Assembly: GCF_000472925.1 (NCBI RefSeq)
Contig: NZ_AXAS01000050.1
Coordinates: forward strand, 1 to 64,000
DNA length: 64,000 nucleotides
Direction of reading: 5' to 3'
Origin: Bradyrhizobium sp. Ec3.3
GTDB taxonomy: Bacteria; Pseudomonadota; Alphaproteobacteria; Rhizobiales; Xanthobacteraceae
The notes under the pieces are model-generated. The model was not told the DNA's origin. It saw only the letters and a program-made list of their open reading frames with translations, and did no database searches. The number at the start of each line of letters is the position of its first letter. Position 1 is the stretch's first letter. Positions 51,098-59,973 of this stretch are shown here, in pieces. The position numbers and the translations under genes are program-made.

Positions 51098-51249
51098 AGG
51101 TTACGCACGCCGCGCCGACCTTGCGACGCTCTGGCCTGCCACCATTCGCTTTTCACCTGGCGCTCGACAAGATCATCTGGCAGTTCGAAGCGCATAAGGC
51201 GTAGGCGGTCGATCGCCGGCATTCATAATGCTGGCTTCTCGCTCACCCG

Positions 51250-51756
51250 TTATTTCATGGCCTGTTTGCTCGGGTCGTCGGCCGGATTGACGTAGTTGAT
51301 AGCGAACGGCCCGGGTCCGGCGATCTGAACCACGGTCTCTTCCGTGGTCCAGGCATAGTGGTTCATGCCTGCTGGCATTTCGCCAAAAGCTCCGGCTTTC
51401 AGGGACTGCCCCTTGTCCATATCGAGCTTGTCGCCGAGACCGACACGGAAGTCACCGGAGATCACTGTCACGAATTCGTCGGTGGGATGGTTATGGGCCG
51501 GAACTTTGTAGTTGGCCGGCATCTTCAACCGCATTGTGAACAGCCCCTCCTTGCTGGGGTCACCAGCTACGACGGCGAGCTGCGCGCCGGGCGGGATGGT
51601 CGGTGGAGCGGGACCCCACTTAATGTCTTCCACATTGACTGGAGGCTTCATTTGCATCTCGGCGGCCTGCGGTGCCGCCTTCGGCAGGATGATCTGTGCT
51701 GCTGCTATGACAGCAAGGCCAGAAGCAACGGCAAGTGATACGGTTGGTCGCTTCAT
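51250..51756 (-). CDS. Exported cupin protein
   Basis: A 168-residue protein with signal peptide (MKRPTVSLAVASGLAVIAAA, then QIILPKAAPQAAE) and a single cupin domain: MPANYKVPAHNHPTDEFVTVISGDFRVGLG near residue 85-110, whose HxH and following E match cupin metal ligands, then EMPAGMNHYAWTTEETVVQIAG with the last His near 140. It probably binds a metal in the periplasm. ATG follows GAGGAAAGG. Substrate unknown; cupins of this type often follow the signature of DUF4437 proteins. Confidence 0.82.
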   Translation of the reverse strand: MKRPTVSLAVASGLAVIAAAQIILPKAAPQAAEMQMKPPVNVEDIKWGPAPPTIPPGAQLAVVAGDPSKEGLFTMRLKMPANYKVPAHNHPTDEFVTVISGDFRVGLGDKLDMDKGQSLKAGAFGEMPAGMNHYAWTTEETVVQIAGPGPFAINYVNPADDPSKQAMK

Positions 51757-51799
51757 TTCCTTTCCTCCTTGGCTTACTTCTCACTTCACTCACCACAAG

Positions 51800-52110
51800 C
51801 TAGAGGGTTGGGCATCCCCCCTCGTAGCGCTCAGATACGGTGGCTTGTTTCTGTTCGACGCCAATGATCCGGAAATCGGCATACTTGCCTTTCGGACTTG
51901 CAACCATCTTACTATGCCCGTCCTTCACGGTCACGCTGTAACCGTAGGGCCGCTGCAAGCTGGCGATAAGCTCACGGTGGCGAATGATACACCTGCGAAG
52001 AGAAGCAGTTCTGGTCGCTGACGACGTGTACGACCCAGCGCGGCCTGTCACTTTTCGACCGCTTTAGAGCTCTCGCTCCATCGCCGGATGCTGCCGGTTC
52101 TTCACCTTGA
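51800..52110 (-). pseudogene. Frameshifted small gene
   Basis: Two frames join at about 51974. The upstream frame has KSDRPRWVVHVVSDQNCFSS and QVYHSPP then stops; the next frame carries ELIASLQRPYGYSVTVKDGH and ASPKGKYADFRIIGVEQKQ. Removing one T at the junction gives a continuous SPPELIASLQ. This looks like a broken small protein gene of unknown function. Confidence 0.5.
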
Positions 52111-52252
52111 CCCGATGCTTCTGCCGCTGGCCTCGGTAAGGTCGATCGCGGTGCTTGGAGAAAAGGCCCTCGCGCCCATGCTGCGCGCCGCGCGGAAACG
52201 CTCGGGACCGACCGAGCCACCTAGGACGAACCGTTGCGCGCTGCCTCGCCCC

Positions 52253-52603
52253 TTAGCGGGGGCGTTTTGAGCGGCGGGCAGCTCCAAGGTGTTTCTGCTC
52301 TGTGGGGATGGCCATTTGCAACAAATATTGCAGAAAGGCTGGGATATTTTCCCCTTCGGCCGAACGCCGCTGCAGCTCAGCGGCGATGTCTGTCGTTACA
52401 ACGCGCGACCAGCCCTCGGTGGTGTTAAAACAGACGATGCGCAGGGGAGGGGTATAGCGGCCCTCCAATAAGTCGCAGATCAGTCTTTCATGGTTATCCT
52501 CACCGTACCACCAGGTGCGCCCTACCCAAGTTCCGGAGGCGTCCAGCACGATGTAGGTGTCGTCGTTTAAATCTTTCGGCACGATGGGTGGCGAGCGAGA
52601 CAT
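52253..52603 (-). CDS. Lineage-specific protein, paralogue of 16841-17461
   Basis: A 116-residue protein, MSRSPPIVPKDLNDDTYIVL at the start, sharing LDASGTWVGRTW, LICDLLEGRYTPPLRIVCFNTTEGWSR and EGENIPAFLQYLLQMA with the N-terminal domain of the gene at 16841. It lacks that gene's C-terminal helical domain and ends in a basic tail (GAARRSKRPR). Cytoplasmic, function unknown. A GGGAG site lies 8 bases before the ATG. Both copies lie in gene-poor DNA with broken small genes. Confidence 0.75.
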   Translation of the reverse strand: MSRSPPIVPKDLNDDTYIVLDASGTWVGRTWWYGEDNHERLICDLLEGRYTPPLRIVCFNTTEGWSRVVTTDIAAELQRRSAEGENIPAFLQYLLQMAIPTEQKHLGAARRSKRPR

Positions 52604-52971
52604 AACAAACACTCCCGCCCCGGAAGTGGAAGGCTGTGACGATGAACACCGCCCAAGCGGGCTTATGCCACGGGCGGCTTGCAAATCCGGATTACCTCAA
52701 TCGGGTATGCGGTAAGATTTTGAACGTCAGCCCACCGCTTTCGCCAATGTCGCTTACCGAACTGACAATTCGAAACGCATCAGCCATACTGACAGGATCC
52801 GGGATTTTGCAGCACCCTTCCCGGGGCTGGACAGCGCCGCCTGCATTTATTTCGAGCGGGCGGCGTTGTGTTTCACTCAGGGAAAAGGCAGTCGCGCAAC
52901 GGGCGCGGGGCTTCGGTCCCGCCTTTCCCTGATCAGGACAATGTCATGGTTGTCGTTCATCGGGCAGACAC
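52604..52971. other. About 370 bases without a gene
   Basis: No supported coding frame and no clear repeat. It lies between the paralogue and a truncated pseudogene and looks like degraded accessory DNA. Confidence 0.5.
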
Positions 52972-53250
52972 CTAATCGCTGCGCGCCCATGTCGCATGCT
53001 TCCGCGCCGTCCAATCTAGCTGTTCCCGCCACGCCTCAAAGTCGGCTTCGGTCCGCTTGAACAAGAGCATCGCCCACGCCGCCGAGAAAGCTGCGCGTGC
53101 GCTCTCGACGCTCACGGCGGTGCCGGAGGTGCATTCGTTGGGACGTGATCCGGGATAGAAGCCGCAGCGCCATTGCCACTTGGTCGGGTTATCCGAGGGA
53201 GGCCGATGCCGCCGGACTACTGAGCGTCGTGGGTGTGGATAGGTCTGCTG
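52972..53250 (-). pseudogene. 5'-truncated gene of a Bradyrhizobium small-protein family
   Basis: The frame from 53250 to the stop at 52972 has strong coding character but no start codon, as TAA precedes it. Recognisable blocks: PPSDNPTKWQWRCGFYPGS, NECTSGTAVSVESARAAF and TEADFEAWREQLDWTARK, stop after ATWARSD. I recall similar small proteins from Bradyrhizobium; function unknown. The loss of the 5' end suggests a deletion or insertion event here. Confidence 0.6.
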
Positions 53251-53479
53251 TTAACAGTACACCGGACGCTGATCCATGCTCGCATGCACCGCTGCTTTTG
53301 ACCGGGAGCGGACCTCGGCTGCTCACTGCAACTAAATCTGCCGAAAGCGCATAGTTTCCCATACTAACTTTGGTTCATGGTCAGAGAGATGGCGCGAACC
53401 GTCGTGTGTTTTGGGGCGCTCAGTTGTGTACGCGCGTGAGTGCGGTGCGCTGAAAAGTATGAACGTAAAGGAGGATCCT

Positions 53480-53992
53480 ATGAGTGATCTCGTCGTAATC
53501 GCATTTCCGACTGAGACGAAGGCAGAAGAAGTCCGTCAGAAACTGTTGGCCATGCAAAAGGAATATTTGCTCGAATTGGGCGATGCCGTGGTCGCGGTGA
53601 AGGACGACAAGGGCAATATCAAGCTGAATCAGATGATCAACACGACTGCAGCTGGCGCTGTCGGTGGTGCATTCTGGGGTACACTGATCGGCTTGATATT
53701 TTTGATGCCGCTTGCAGGTGCCGCCTTGGGCGCCGCCGGCGGTGCCGTCGGCGGCGCTTTAACGGATGTTGGTATCAACGACAAGTTCATGAAGGACACG
53801 GCGGCTGCGATCAAGCCGGGGACAGCGGCGCTGTTCGTCCTCGTGCGGAAGCTAACCGCAGACAAGGTGCTGGAAGGTCTCAAGGGGGAAGGCGGCACAG
53901 TGCTGAAAACCTCGCTCGATCACACGAAGGAAGCAGCGCTTCAGGCGGCTTTAGCCGGCGTCAAGGCGGCCATGCCCGCTGCGGCCGCCTGA
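53480..53992 (+). CDS. DUF1269 membrane protein
   Basis: A 170-residue protein of the DUF1269 family. It starts MSDLVVIAFPTETKAEEVRQ and has a glycine-rich hydrophobic segment AFWGTLIGLIFLMPLAGAAL and GAAGGAVGGALTDVGINDKFM near residues 68-105, then AIKPGTAALFVLVRKLTADKV. The Gly-zipper pattern suggests membrane insertion. Function unknown; homologues are linked to stress. ATG 53480 follows AAAGGAGGATCCT. Confidence 0.88.
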   Translation: MSDLVVIAFPTETKAEEVRQKLLAMQKEYLLELGDAVVAVKDDKGNIKLNQMINTTAAGAVGGAFWGTLIGLIFLMPLAGAALGAAGGAVGGALTDVGINDKFMKDTAAAIKPGTAALFVLVRKLTADKVLEGLKGEGGTVLKTSLDHTKEAALQAALAGVKAAMPAAAA

Positions 53993-54070
53993 CTGGCCTT
54001 CGCGAACTCGACGGCGAGGCTGGAAGCGAGCGTCGCCGTCCGGCGGTAACGGACATTGAGAGGCCATGCC

Positions 54071-54658
54071 ATGTCATTCGGACCAAGCCGACTTCGCGTC
54101 GGAGAAGTTGCACGATCGCGTTCGCTGATCGTGATTTTAGAGCACGGCTTTCGACGTGTCACCTCGGTGTTTGTGCTCTTGATGCTTCTCTGCTGGGGTG
54201 CGCAAAACAGCTATGGCGCCGAAAATCTGGAATGTCCGGAAATCAGCGCTGCGTCCGTTTCTGATCTCATGGGCGACGCTTCCGGCGGCGGGCTGTTCGT
54301 CAGTGAAAACCGCGTCGATCTCGCTAACGAAATCAACGAGGCGATCAATCGGCTGCAACTCGCCAATCCGAATGTCTCGTGGAGCGACGTGCAGAATGTG
54401 CTGATTGCAGCGTATTGTCGTGTCGTCGCCCGCAAAGCGGGGTTCACCGCCGCCGAGCGATGGAGCCGCATGCGCCGGTTCAGCAGCGTTGTGGAACAGC
54501 AGATCGCGGCGAACTTGATGGCGCCAGGGGAGCTGATCGTCGCCAACGTTCCGCTTCTTCCCGGCGTCTTTCGGGAGCTCAGGAGCCAAGCCGCAGCCTC
54601 GGGTCAGACAACGAGCCAATTGATGGCCGCCATCCTGACGCGCGCCGCAGGGCGATAA
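54071..54658 (+). CDS. Exported or membrane-anchored hypothetical protein
   Basis: A 195-residue protein with an N-terminal hydrophobic segment VTSVFVLLMLLCWGAQNSYGA, likely a signal peptide with a long n-region. The mature part has helical blocks FVSENRVDLANEINEAINRL and VSWSDVQNVLIAAYCRVVARK, and ERWSRMRRFSSVVEQQIAANL. No family assigned. Start ATG 54071; another ATG lies at 54056. It is preceded by the DUF1269 gene at an 80-base gap. Confidence 0.65.
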   Translation: MSFGPSRLRVGEVARSRSLIVILEHGFRRVTSVFVLLMLLCWGAQNSYGAENLECPEISAASVSDLMGDASGGGLFVSENRVDLANEINEAINRLQLANPNVSWSDVQNVLIAAYCRVVARKAGFTAAERWSRMRRFSSVVEQQIAANLMAPGELIVANVPLLPGVFRELRSQAAASGQTTSQLMAAILTRAAGR

Positions 54659-54725
54659 CGAGGTGGGCAAGCATGGCTGGGAGAGGCTAACGGACGGGGG
54701 CATCGACTAGAGGAAGGAGCTGCTC

Positions 54726-54896
54726 ATGGCGCGCGCAGAGGCCGACCGAACACTGAGTCATCTGGATCACGAGATTGTCGCGGCGCTGACCGACTTCCGC
54801 GATCCGAACCAAGAGTGGCGCCGTCTCTTCTCCGAGCTGCTCGGAACGTTCGGGACGCCAAGCGATCAAGGCCGGACCATGAGGTCTGGGTTCTGA
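54726..54896 (+). pseudogene. N-terminal fragment resembling an aquaporin (MIP) gene
   Basis: A 56-codon frame with a good AAGGAGC site: MARAEADRTLSHLDHEIVAA, then FRDPNQEWRRLFSELLGTF. The EWRRLFSELLGTF part resembles the start of the first membrane helix of bacterial MIP channels, but the sequence then changes to unrelated residues and stops. It looks like a truncated channel gene. The call rests on memory of family N-termini. Confidence 0.4.
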
Positions 54897-54967
54897 GATG
54901 CGATAACGCGACCTACAGGATCGCCCGCTATCCCGACATGGCGGCCAAGGTAGAGCAATTGCGATAG
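54848..54967 (+). pseudogene. C-terminal fragment of another small gene
   Basis: In another frame the sequence reads PDHEVWVLRCDNATYRIARY PDMAAKVEQLR, then TAG at 54965. It resembles the C-terminal end of small Bradyrhizobium proteins ending in a PDMAA-x-(V/I)-E block. It overlaps the preceding fragment, so a deletion seems to have joined two genes. Confidence 0.4.
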
Positions 54968-55012
54968 CGCCATCTGCGTTGGGGCGCAGGTGGTGCAACA
55001 AGGGAGATGGTG

Positions 55013-57511
55013 ATGAAAATATCCGTACTGTTACTCTCCGTCGCTGCGTTGAGCGTGCTCTCCTCTGTGCAGGCGCCGGGACAACAGACGACCGGCACGC
55101 CGGGCTCACCCGGTGCCACGACGACGATTGATGGAAAATATCTTCCGCCGCCGCCGCCAAGGTTTGGCGGGGAAATTGGCCTGCAAGCCAGCCAGTCAAA
55201 GCCGTATTGGCCCGCCCGTGTGGTGCCACCGCAGGGTGCACCCAACATTCTCCTGATCATGACCGACGACCAAGGCTATGGCGTCTCGGGCACGTTCGGC
55301 GGTGTTGTTCCGACACCAGCAATGGATCGCATCGCGCAGATGGGACTGCGCTACACGCAGTTCCATTCCACCGCGCTCTGCTCGCCGACCCGGGCAGCGC
55401 TCATCACCGGCCGCAACCACCACTCGGTGGGGTTCGGCACTATCTCCGAACAGTCCACCGGCTATCCCGGATACGACAGCATCATCGGACCGGAAAGCGC
55501 CACCATCGGCACGATCCTGAAGCAAAATGGCTACGCCACGTCGTGGTTCGGCAAGAACCACAACACGCCAAGCTATCAGTACGGCGCGGCGGGACCGTTC
55601 GATCAGTGGCCAACCGGGATGGGCTTTGACTACTTCTATGGCTTTATGGGCGGCGAAACAGACCAGTGGACGCCCTACCTGTTCCAGAACACCACGCAGA
55701 TTTCCCCGTGGGTCGGAAAGCAGAACTACAACCTGACGACTGATATGGCGGATGAGGCTATCGCCCATATGCGACGGCTCAATGCTGCCGCGCCCGACCA
55801 GCCGTTCTTCGTCTACTACGTGCCCGGCGGCACCCATTCGCCGCACCAGCCGACCAAGGAGTGGGTCGACAAGATCCACGACATGCACCTATTTGACGAC
55901 GGCTGGAACGCCCTGCGCGAGAAAATCTTCGCCAATCAGAAGCGGCTCGGCGTGATCCCCGCGAACACCCAACTTACCCCTTGGCCAGACGACCTGCAAA
56001 AATGGGATGCGCTAACGGCTGATGAGAAGAAGCTGTTCGCGCGCCAAGCGGAAGTGTTCGGCGCTTATGCCGCTTACACCGACCACGAAATCGGCCGTGT
56101 AATCCAAGAGGTTCAGGACGAAGGCAAGCTCGACAACACCCTGATCATCTATATCTGCGGCGATAACGGCACCAGCCCGGAAGGCACCACGCGCGGCACG
56201 CCGAACCAATACACTGCTTATAACGGCATTCTGGATTTGCCCATCGCTGAACAGTTGAAGGCCTACGATGTTTGGGGGTCAGCCGCGACCTATCCGCATA
56301 TGGCGGTGGCGTGGTCGTGGGCGTTTGACACTCCGTTCAAGTGGACGAAGGAGGTGGCGTCGCACTTCGGTGGCACTCGGCAGGGCATGGCAATCGCTTG
56401 GCCCAACCGTATCAAGGATGCCGGTGGTATTCGCACCCAGTTCCACCACATGATCGACATTGTGCCGACCATCCTTGAAGCAATCGGCATTCCGGCGCCG
56501 GTGATGGTCAACGGGATCGCGCAGAAACCGATTGAAGGCGTCAGCATGGCGTACACTTTCGACAAGGCGAACGCCAACGCGCCGTCCACGCGCACCGCGC
56601 AGTATTTTGAGATGTGGGGCAACCGCGCAATCTATCACGACGGCTGGTTGGCTGCGACAACGCCACCTGCGCCGCCGTGGCTTCTTGGTACAGCCAAGCT
56701 GCCTACGGACCTTGTGAATGGGTACAAGTGGGAGCTCTACAACATCGCGGAGGATTATTCGGAGAATAACGACCTCGCGGCCAAGATGCCGGACAAGCTG
56801 CGAGAGATGCAGGAACTGTTCATGGTGGAAGCGGCGAAGTACAACGTCTTTCCGCTGGACAACTCGGTCCTTCAGCGCATCATCGCGCCACGGCCAAGCG
56901 CGACGGCAGGGCGGGACACGTTCACGTACTCGGGCGAGATGTCAGGTCTGCCCGAGAGCGATGCGCCCAGCATCCTGAACAGGTCCTATACGATCACTGC
57001 CGAGGTGGACATTCCAGGCAGTGCCTCCACCGTTGGCCGCGCGGGCACGCAGGACGGCAACGAAGGGATGATCGTCACCCTCGGTGGCCGTTTCGGCGGC
57101 TACGGCCTGTATTTGCTCAAAGGCAAGCCCGTGTTTCTCTATAACCTCGTTGACCTCGAACGCTTCCGTTGGGAAGGCAAGGACGCGCTCGCGCCGGGCA
57201 AGCACACTATCGTGTTTGACTTCAAATATGATGGAGCCGGCTTCGGCAAGGGTGGCACGGGCGTCCTGAAGGTGGACGACAAGGAAGTTGCGACCAGCAA
57301 GGTCCCGCACACCACCCCATTCCTCATGACCATTGACGAAACCTTCGACGTGGGTGTCGATACCCGCACCCCTGTTGAAGACAAGGATTATCAAGTCCCG
57401 TTCCGCTTCTCCGGGAAGATTGACAAGGTCACCGTCAAGCTCGGGCCGGTGCAGCTAACCAGTGATGAACATCGGGTCATTCGGCACGCCCGCGCTGATG
57501 CGAATAACTAA
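55013..57511 (+). CDS. Exported arylsulfatase with C-terminal beta-rich domain
   Basis: An 832-residue sulfatase of the alkaline-phosphatase superfamily. Signal peptide MKISVLLLSVAALSVLSSVQ. Metal-binding Asp85/Asp86 in LIMTDDQGYG; the formylglycine motif ALCSPTRAALITGR has Cys123 as the residue matured by FGE, or by another route as no FGE gene is in the window. YYVPGGTHSPHQPTKEW and IYICGDNGTSPEG supply further metal ligands. After about residue 600 a beta-rich domain (ITAEVDIPGSAS ... FDFKYDGAGFGKGGTGVLKVDDKEV) resembles a jelly-roll module. ATG 55013 follows GGGAG; ATG 55007 is in frame. Probably sulfate-ester use. Confidence 0.92.
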   Translation: MKISVLLLSVAALSVLSSVQAPGQQTTGTPGSPGATTTIDGKYLPPPPPRFGGEIGLQASQSKPYWPARVVPPQGAPNILLIMTDDQGYGVSGTFGGVVPTPAMDRIAQMGLRYTQFHSTALCSPTRAALITGRNHHSVGFGTISEQSTGYPGYDSIIGPESATIGTILKQNGYATSWFGKNHNTPSYQYGAAGPFDQWPTGMGFDYFYGFMGGETDQWTPYLFQNTTQISPWVGKQNYNLTTDMADEAIAHMRRLNAAAPDQPFFVYYVPGGTHSPHQPTKEWVDKIHDMHLFDDGWNALREKIFANQKRLGVIPANTQLTPWPDDLQKWDALTADEKKLFARQAEVFGAYAAYTDHEIGRVIQEVQDEGKLDNTLIIYICGDNGTSPEGTTRGTPNQYTAYNGILDLPIAEQLKAYDVWGSAATYPHMAVAWSWAFDTPFKWTKEVASHFGGTRQGMAIAWPNRIKDAGGIRTQFHHMIDIVPTILEAIGIPAPVMVNGIAQKPIEGVSMAYTFDKANANAPSTRTAQYFEMWGNRAIYHDGWLAATTPPAPPWLLGTAKLPTDLVNGYKWELYNIAEDYSENNDLAAKMPDKLREMQELFMVEAAKYNVFPLDNSVLQRIIAPRPSATAGRDTFTYSGEMSGLPESDAPSILNRSYTITAEVDIPGSASTVGRAGTQDGNEGMIVTLGGRFGGYGLYLLKGKPVFLYNLVDLERFRWEGKDALAPGKHTIVFDFKYDGAGFGKGGTGVLKVDDKEVATSKVPHTTPFLMTIDETFDVGVDTRTPVEDKDYQVPFRFSGKIDKVTVKLGPVQLTSDEHRVIRHARADANN

Positions 57512-57520
57512 TTTTCGGCG

Positions 57521-57550
57521 GAGCCCCGAAGTCCACGGACTGCGGGGCTC
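57521..57550. terminator. Hairpin after the arylsulfatase
   Basis: GAGCCCCGAAGTCC, loop AC, GGACTGCGGGGCTC, a near-perfect 14-bp stem starting 10 bases after the stop codon. No strong T run follows. Confidence 0.6.
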
Positions 57551-57943
57551 TCGACGATGTTTTGCACGTCGTAATAGGGGTGCATCTGGCGTGTGACGTC
57601 GCTGCTTCATGTCCACACTCCATCTCTGCTAGAAGATTAGAGTGTTGCTCCGACCGGTTGAGTCCACCGGGGATAGCGGACTCTGGCAAGCCGTCCGCCC
57701 GGGAGATTTATGGGGTGACGGCCTAGCCAAAATTCTTTCACAGGGCGGGTACTGGCACAGGGTGTGCGATGGTTCTTCAGGTTTCTCGTCGGCCGTCCTT
57801 CGGACACGCCGCACGCCACGATGACATCTTGCCCCTGATTTGCCCGACGCGTCAAGTCTTGTTCGTAAAATGCGAAATTCGCCACGCCAGCGCCCGGCTA
57901 CTTTGCATGGGGTTGTTTTCGATGTTTTGGTCGGCGGCCGCGC
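57551..57943. other. About 390 bases with a shared short repeat
   Basis: No gene supported. CTACTTTGCATGGGGTTGTT TTCGATGTTTTGG at 57898-57930 matches the element at 4381. The region looks like the border of the accessory stretch. Confidence 0.55.
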
Positions 57944-58657
57944 TCAGCCCTTCGGACCGCGCAGTTGCACCGTCAGCCTGTCCATCGCCTCCGCCACGTC
58001 GCGCCACTGCGACAGCCAGCTTCGGGGAAATCGGAAGGTGAGGTCGGCGCCGTCGACGCGGCGCTCGGAAAGGCACATGCCGGGAGTGGCCGCATCGCGT
58101 GTGCAGCGCGCGGTCAGGGCGGGGCTCGTTGCGGAGAACAGGTCCTCGCTGCTGTAGGGCGTCTCGGTGCGGAACATCCGCATCGTCAGCCCGTCCTCCG
58201 GCGAGGTCGCGGCCTGATCGAGATAGCGCGGATAGATGGTGCTGACCCGCAGCTCCGGCGCGAGCGCATCGTGATGAGCCGCGATCGACAGGAAGATGCG
58301 GTCGATCGGCTGCATCGTCGCGTCCTCCACCGCATCGGCGGTGACATGCCTCGGCACGCCCGGCACTTCGAGCGAGGGGAAGAGGAAATCGATGTCGATG
58401 CGCTCCTGGGGTCCGGAGTGCCGCTGGATCTTCATCCGGATCGCCGCCGTCGGTACGTTGAACAGCGTGCCGCCGACGCTGACCGGCAGCCTGTCCGGCG
58501 CGCTCGCGCCGACCACCGTCCCCCAGGTCGGCCACAGGAGATAGGCGACCACCGCCACCGCGCCGGCCGCAAACACGCCGCCGAGCACGAGCGGGGCGAG
58601 GTGCGCCCTGGTCCGGCCCTGACGGCCGCGGGAAGAGGTTGCCGAGAACACGCTCAT
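57944..58657 (-). CDS. Single-pass membrane protein, function unknown
   Basis: A 237-residue protein: basic N-terminal SSRGRQGRTRAH then one helix LVLGGVFAAGAVAVVAYLLW near residue 25, and a large periplasmic part with two cysteines (ALTARCTRDAATPGMCLSER). Blocks IRMKIQRHSGPQERIDIDFLFPSLE and YSSEDLFSATSPALTA look conserved. No named family. ATG 58657 is chosen because it puts the anchor near the N-terminus; a longer frame to 58747 lacks support. It is divergent from the small membrane protein gene. Confidence 0.75.
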   Translation of the reverse strand: MSVFSATSSRGRQGRTRAHLAPLVLGGVFAAGAVAVVAYLLWPTWGTVVGASAPDRLPVSVGGTLFNVPTAAIRMKIQRHSGPQERIDIDFLFPSLEVPGVPRHVTADAVEDATMQPIDRIFLSIAAHHDALAPELRVSTIYPRYLDQAATSPEDGLTMRMFRTETPYSSEDLFSATSPALTARCTRDAATPGMCLSERRVDGADLTFRFPRSWLSQWRDVAEAMDRLTVQLRGPKG

Positions 58658-58861
58658 TAATGGGTCGCCACAAAGTCGGCCGCTGGCCGACGAATCAACG
58701 GCGAATATGCCACGCGGCGGCGGTTCCGCGCATCCGCCGCTCCCCATGGGGGGATGACTCAGGCGGGGCGCTCCGTTAACCTTTTCTTAAGGCTAATGTA
58801 GCGTTAAGCGGCACTTTTTGTCAGAGGAAGGGGCCAGCGTTGCGTATGGGCGGAACTTCCG

Positions 58862-59191
58862 ATGACTCCTGAGACCTTGAATTCCTTCTTCTCCATCTGC
58901 ATCGGCTTCGCGCTCGCGGGCGCGCTGGTGAATGGGTACCAGGCCCTTTCGCAGCGGCCCGCCGGCTTCGGGCTGTTGCAGGAGGGTGTGGCGCCGAAGA
59001 CCTTTGCGGCCGTGCCATTCCTGGTGTTCGCGGCGCCCTTCATCATCATGCGCAACACGCTGCGCGGAGCACGGCTGGAAAGCCGCCGCATGGAATTCGT
59101 GATGATGGCAACCATCATCGCGGGCTTCTGGAGCATGATGAGCGGCACGTTCTTCCTGATGACGTTGCGCGCCGCCGGCGTGCTGGCCTGA
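58862..59191 (+). CDS. Small integral-membrane protein, three predicted helices
   Basis: A 109-residue protein: FFSICIGFALAGALVNGYQAL, AAVPFLVFAAPFIIMRNTL and VMMATIIAGFWSMMSGTFFL as three membrane segments, with a conserved-looking PAGFGLLQEG loop between the first and second. No named family assigned with certainty; conserved in Rhizobiales as far as I recall. It precedes the gamma carbonic anhydrase gene at a 70-base gap. Confidence 0.8.
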   Translation: MTPETLNSFFSICIGFALAGALVNGYQALSQRPAGFGLLQEGVAPKTFAAVPFLVFAAPFIIMRNTLRGARLESRRMEFVMMATIIAGFWSMMSGTFFLMTLRAAGVLA

Positions 59192-59262
59192 GCACGCGCT
59201 TCGCGCCCTTTGCTTGAACGTCGCAGCTCCGCTATGCCAAGGTTTCCTGACAGGAGACCTTC

Positions 59263-59793
59263 ATGGCGATCTACGAGCTTGACGGGCAGGCGCCCGACCT
59301 TCCCGCCGACGGCAACTACTTCATCGCCGACACCGCAACCGTGATCGGTCGCGTGCGCCTCAAGCCCGGTGCCAGCGTCTGGTTCGGCGCGGTGCTGCGC
59401 GGCGACAACGAGTGGATCGAGATCGGCGAGGGCTCCAACGTGCAGGATGGCTCGACCTGTCACACCGATCTCGGCTTTCCGCTTCAGATCGGCAGGAACT
59501 GCACCGTCGGCCACAACGTGATCCTGCACGGCTGCACCGTCGAGGACGGCGCGCTCGTCGGCATGGGCGCGATCGTGATGAATGGCGCGAAGATCGGCCG
59601 CAACAGCATCGTCGGCGCCGGCTCCGTCATCACCGAGGGCAAGGAATTTCCCGAGCGCTCGCTGATCATCGGCTCGCCGGCGCGCGTCATCCGCACGCTC
59701 GACGATGCGCAAGTCTCAAGGATGGGCAGCGCGGCGAAGTTCTACGTCGCCAACGGCCCGCGCTTCAAGAAGGGGTTGACCCGGATCGGCTGA
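59263..59793 (+). CDS. Gamma carbonic anhydrase family protein
   Basis: A 176-residue left-handed beta-helix protein, MAIYELDGQAPDLPADGNYF then VIGRVRLKPGASVWFGAVLRGDNEWIEIG. Zinc ligands fit the histidines in GSTCHTDLG (near 66) and NCTVGHNVILHGCTVE (near 83 and 88). Bacterial members such as YrdA/PaaY hydrate CO2 or hydrolyse thioesters; this short form lacks the acidic loop of Cam. Hexapeptide repeats run through GRNSIVGAGSVITEG. It is cytoplasmic. Good gagACCTTC leader with GGAG site. Confidence 0.92.
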   Translation: MAIYELDGQAPDLPADGNYFIADTATVIGRVRLKPGASVWFGAVLRGDNEWIEIGEGSNVQDGSTCHTDLGFPLQIGRNCTVGHNVILHGCTVEDGALVGMGAIVMNGAKIGRNSIVGAGSVITEGKEFPERSLIIGSPARVIRTLDDAQVSRMGSAAKFYVANGPRFKKGLTRIG

Positions 59794-59802
59794 CGTCGCT
59801 CG

Positions 59803-59973
59803 TCAGCTTCCTTCGGATTCCCGGGCCTCGCGGGATCCGGCGATCTTCTCATGACCCGCGGCCCACAGCGCATGTTCGTCACTGCCGTCCTGATAGGGAT
59901 TGGCCTCGGCGGGGATGTTCTCGCGCGCGGCGCGCTCGCCTTCGGCGAAGGGATCAGGATCCGTCGCCATCAT
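59803..59973 (-). CDS. Small acidic protein (55-56 residues)
   Basis: Reads MMATDPDPFAEGERAARENI and ends HEKIAGSREARESEGS, with a central NPYQDGSDEHALWAAGH block. Highly acidic with one Trp. ATG 59973 (or 59970) follows AAAGGC. Its ATG overlaps the stop of the ribbon-helix-helix-like gene (ATGA), so both are made together. No family recognised; a DNA-binding partner or antitoxin-like role is possible but not shown. Confidence 0.7.
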   Translation of the reverse strand: MMATDPDPFAEGERAARENIPAEANPYQDGSDEHALWAAGHEKIAGSREARESEGS

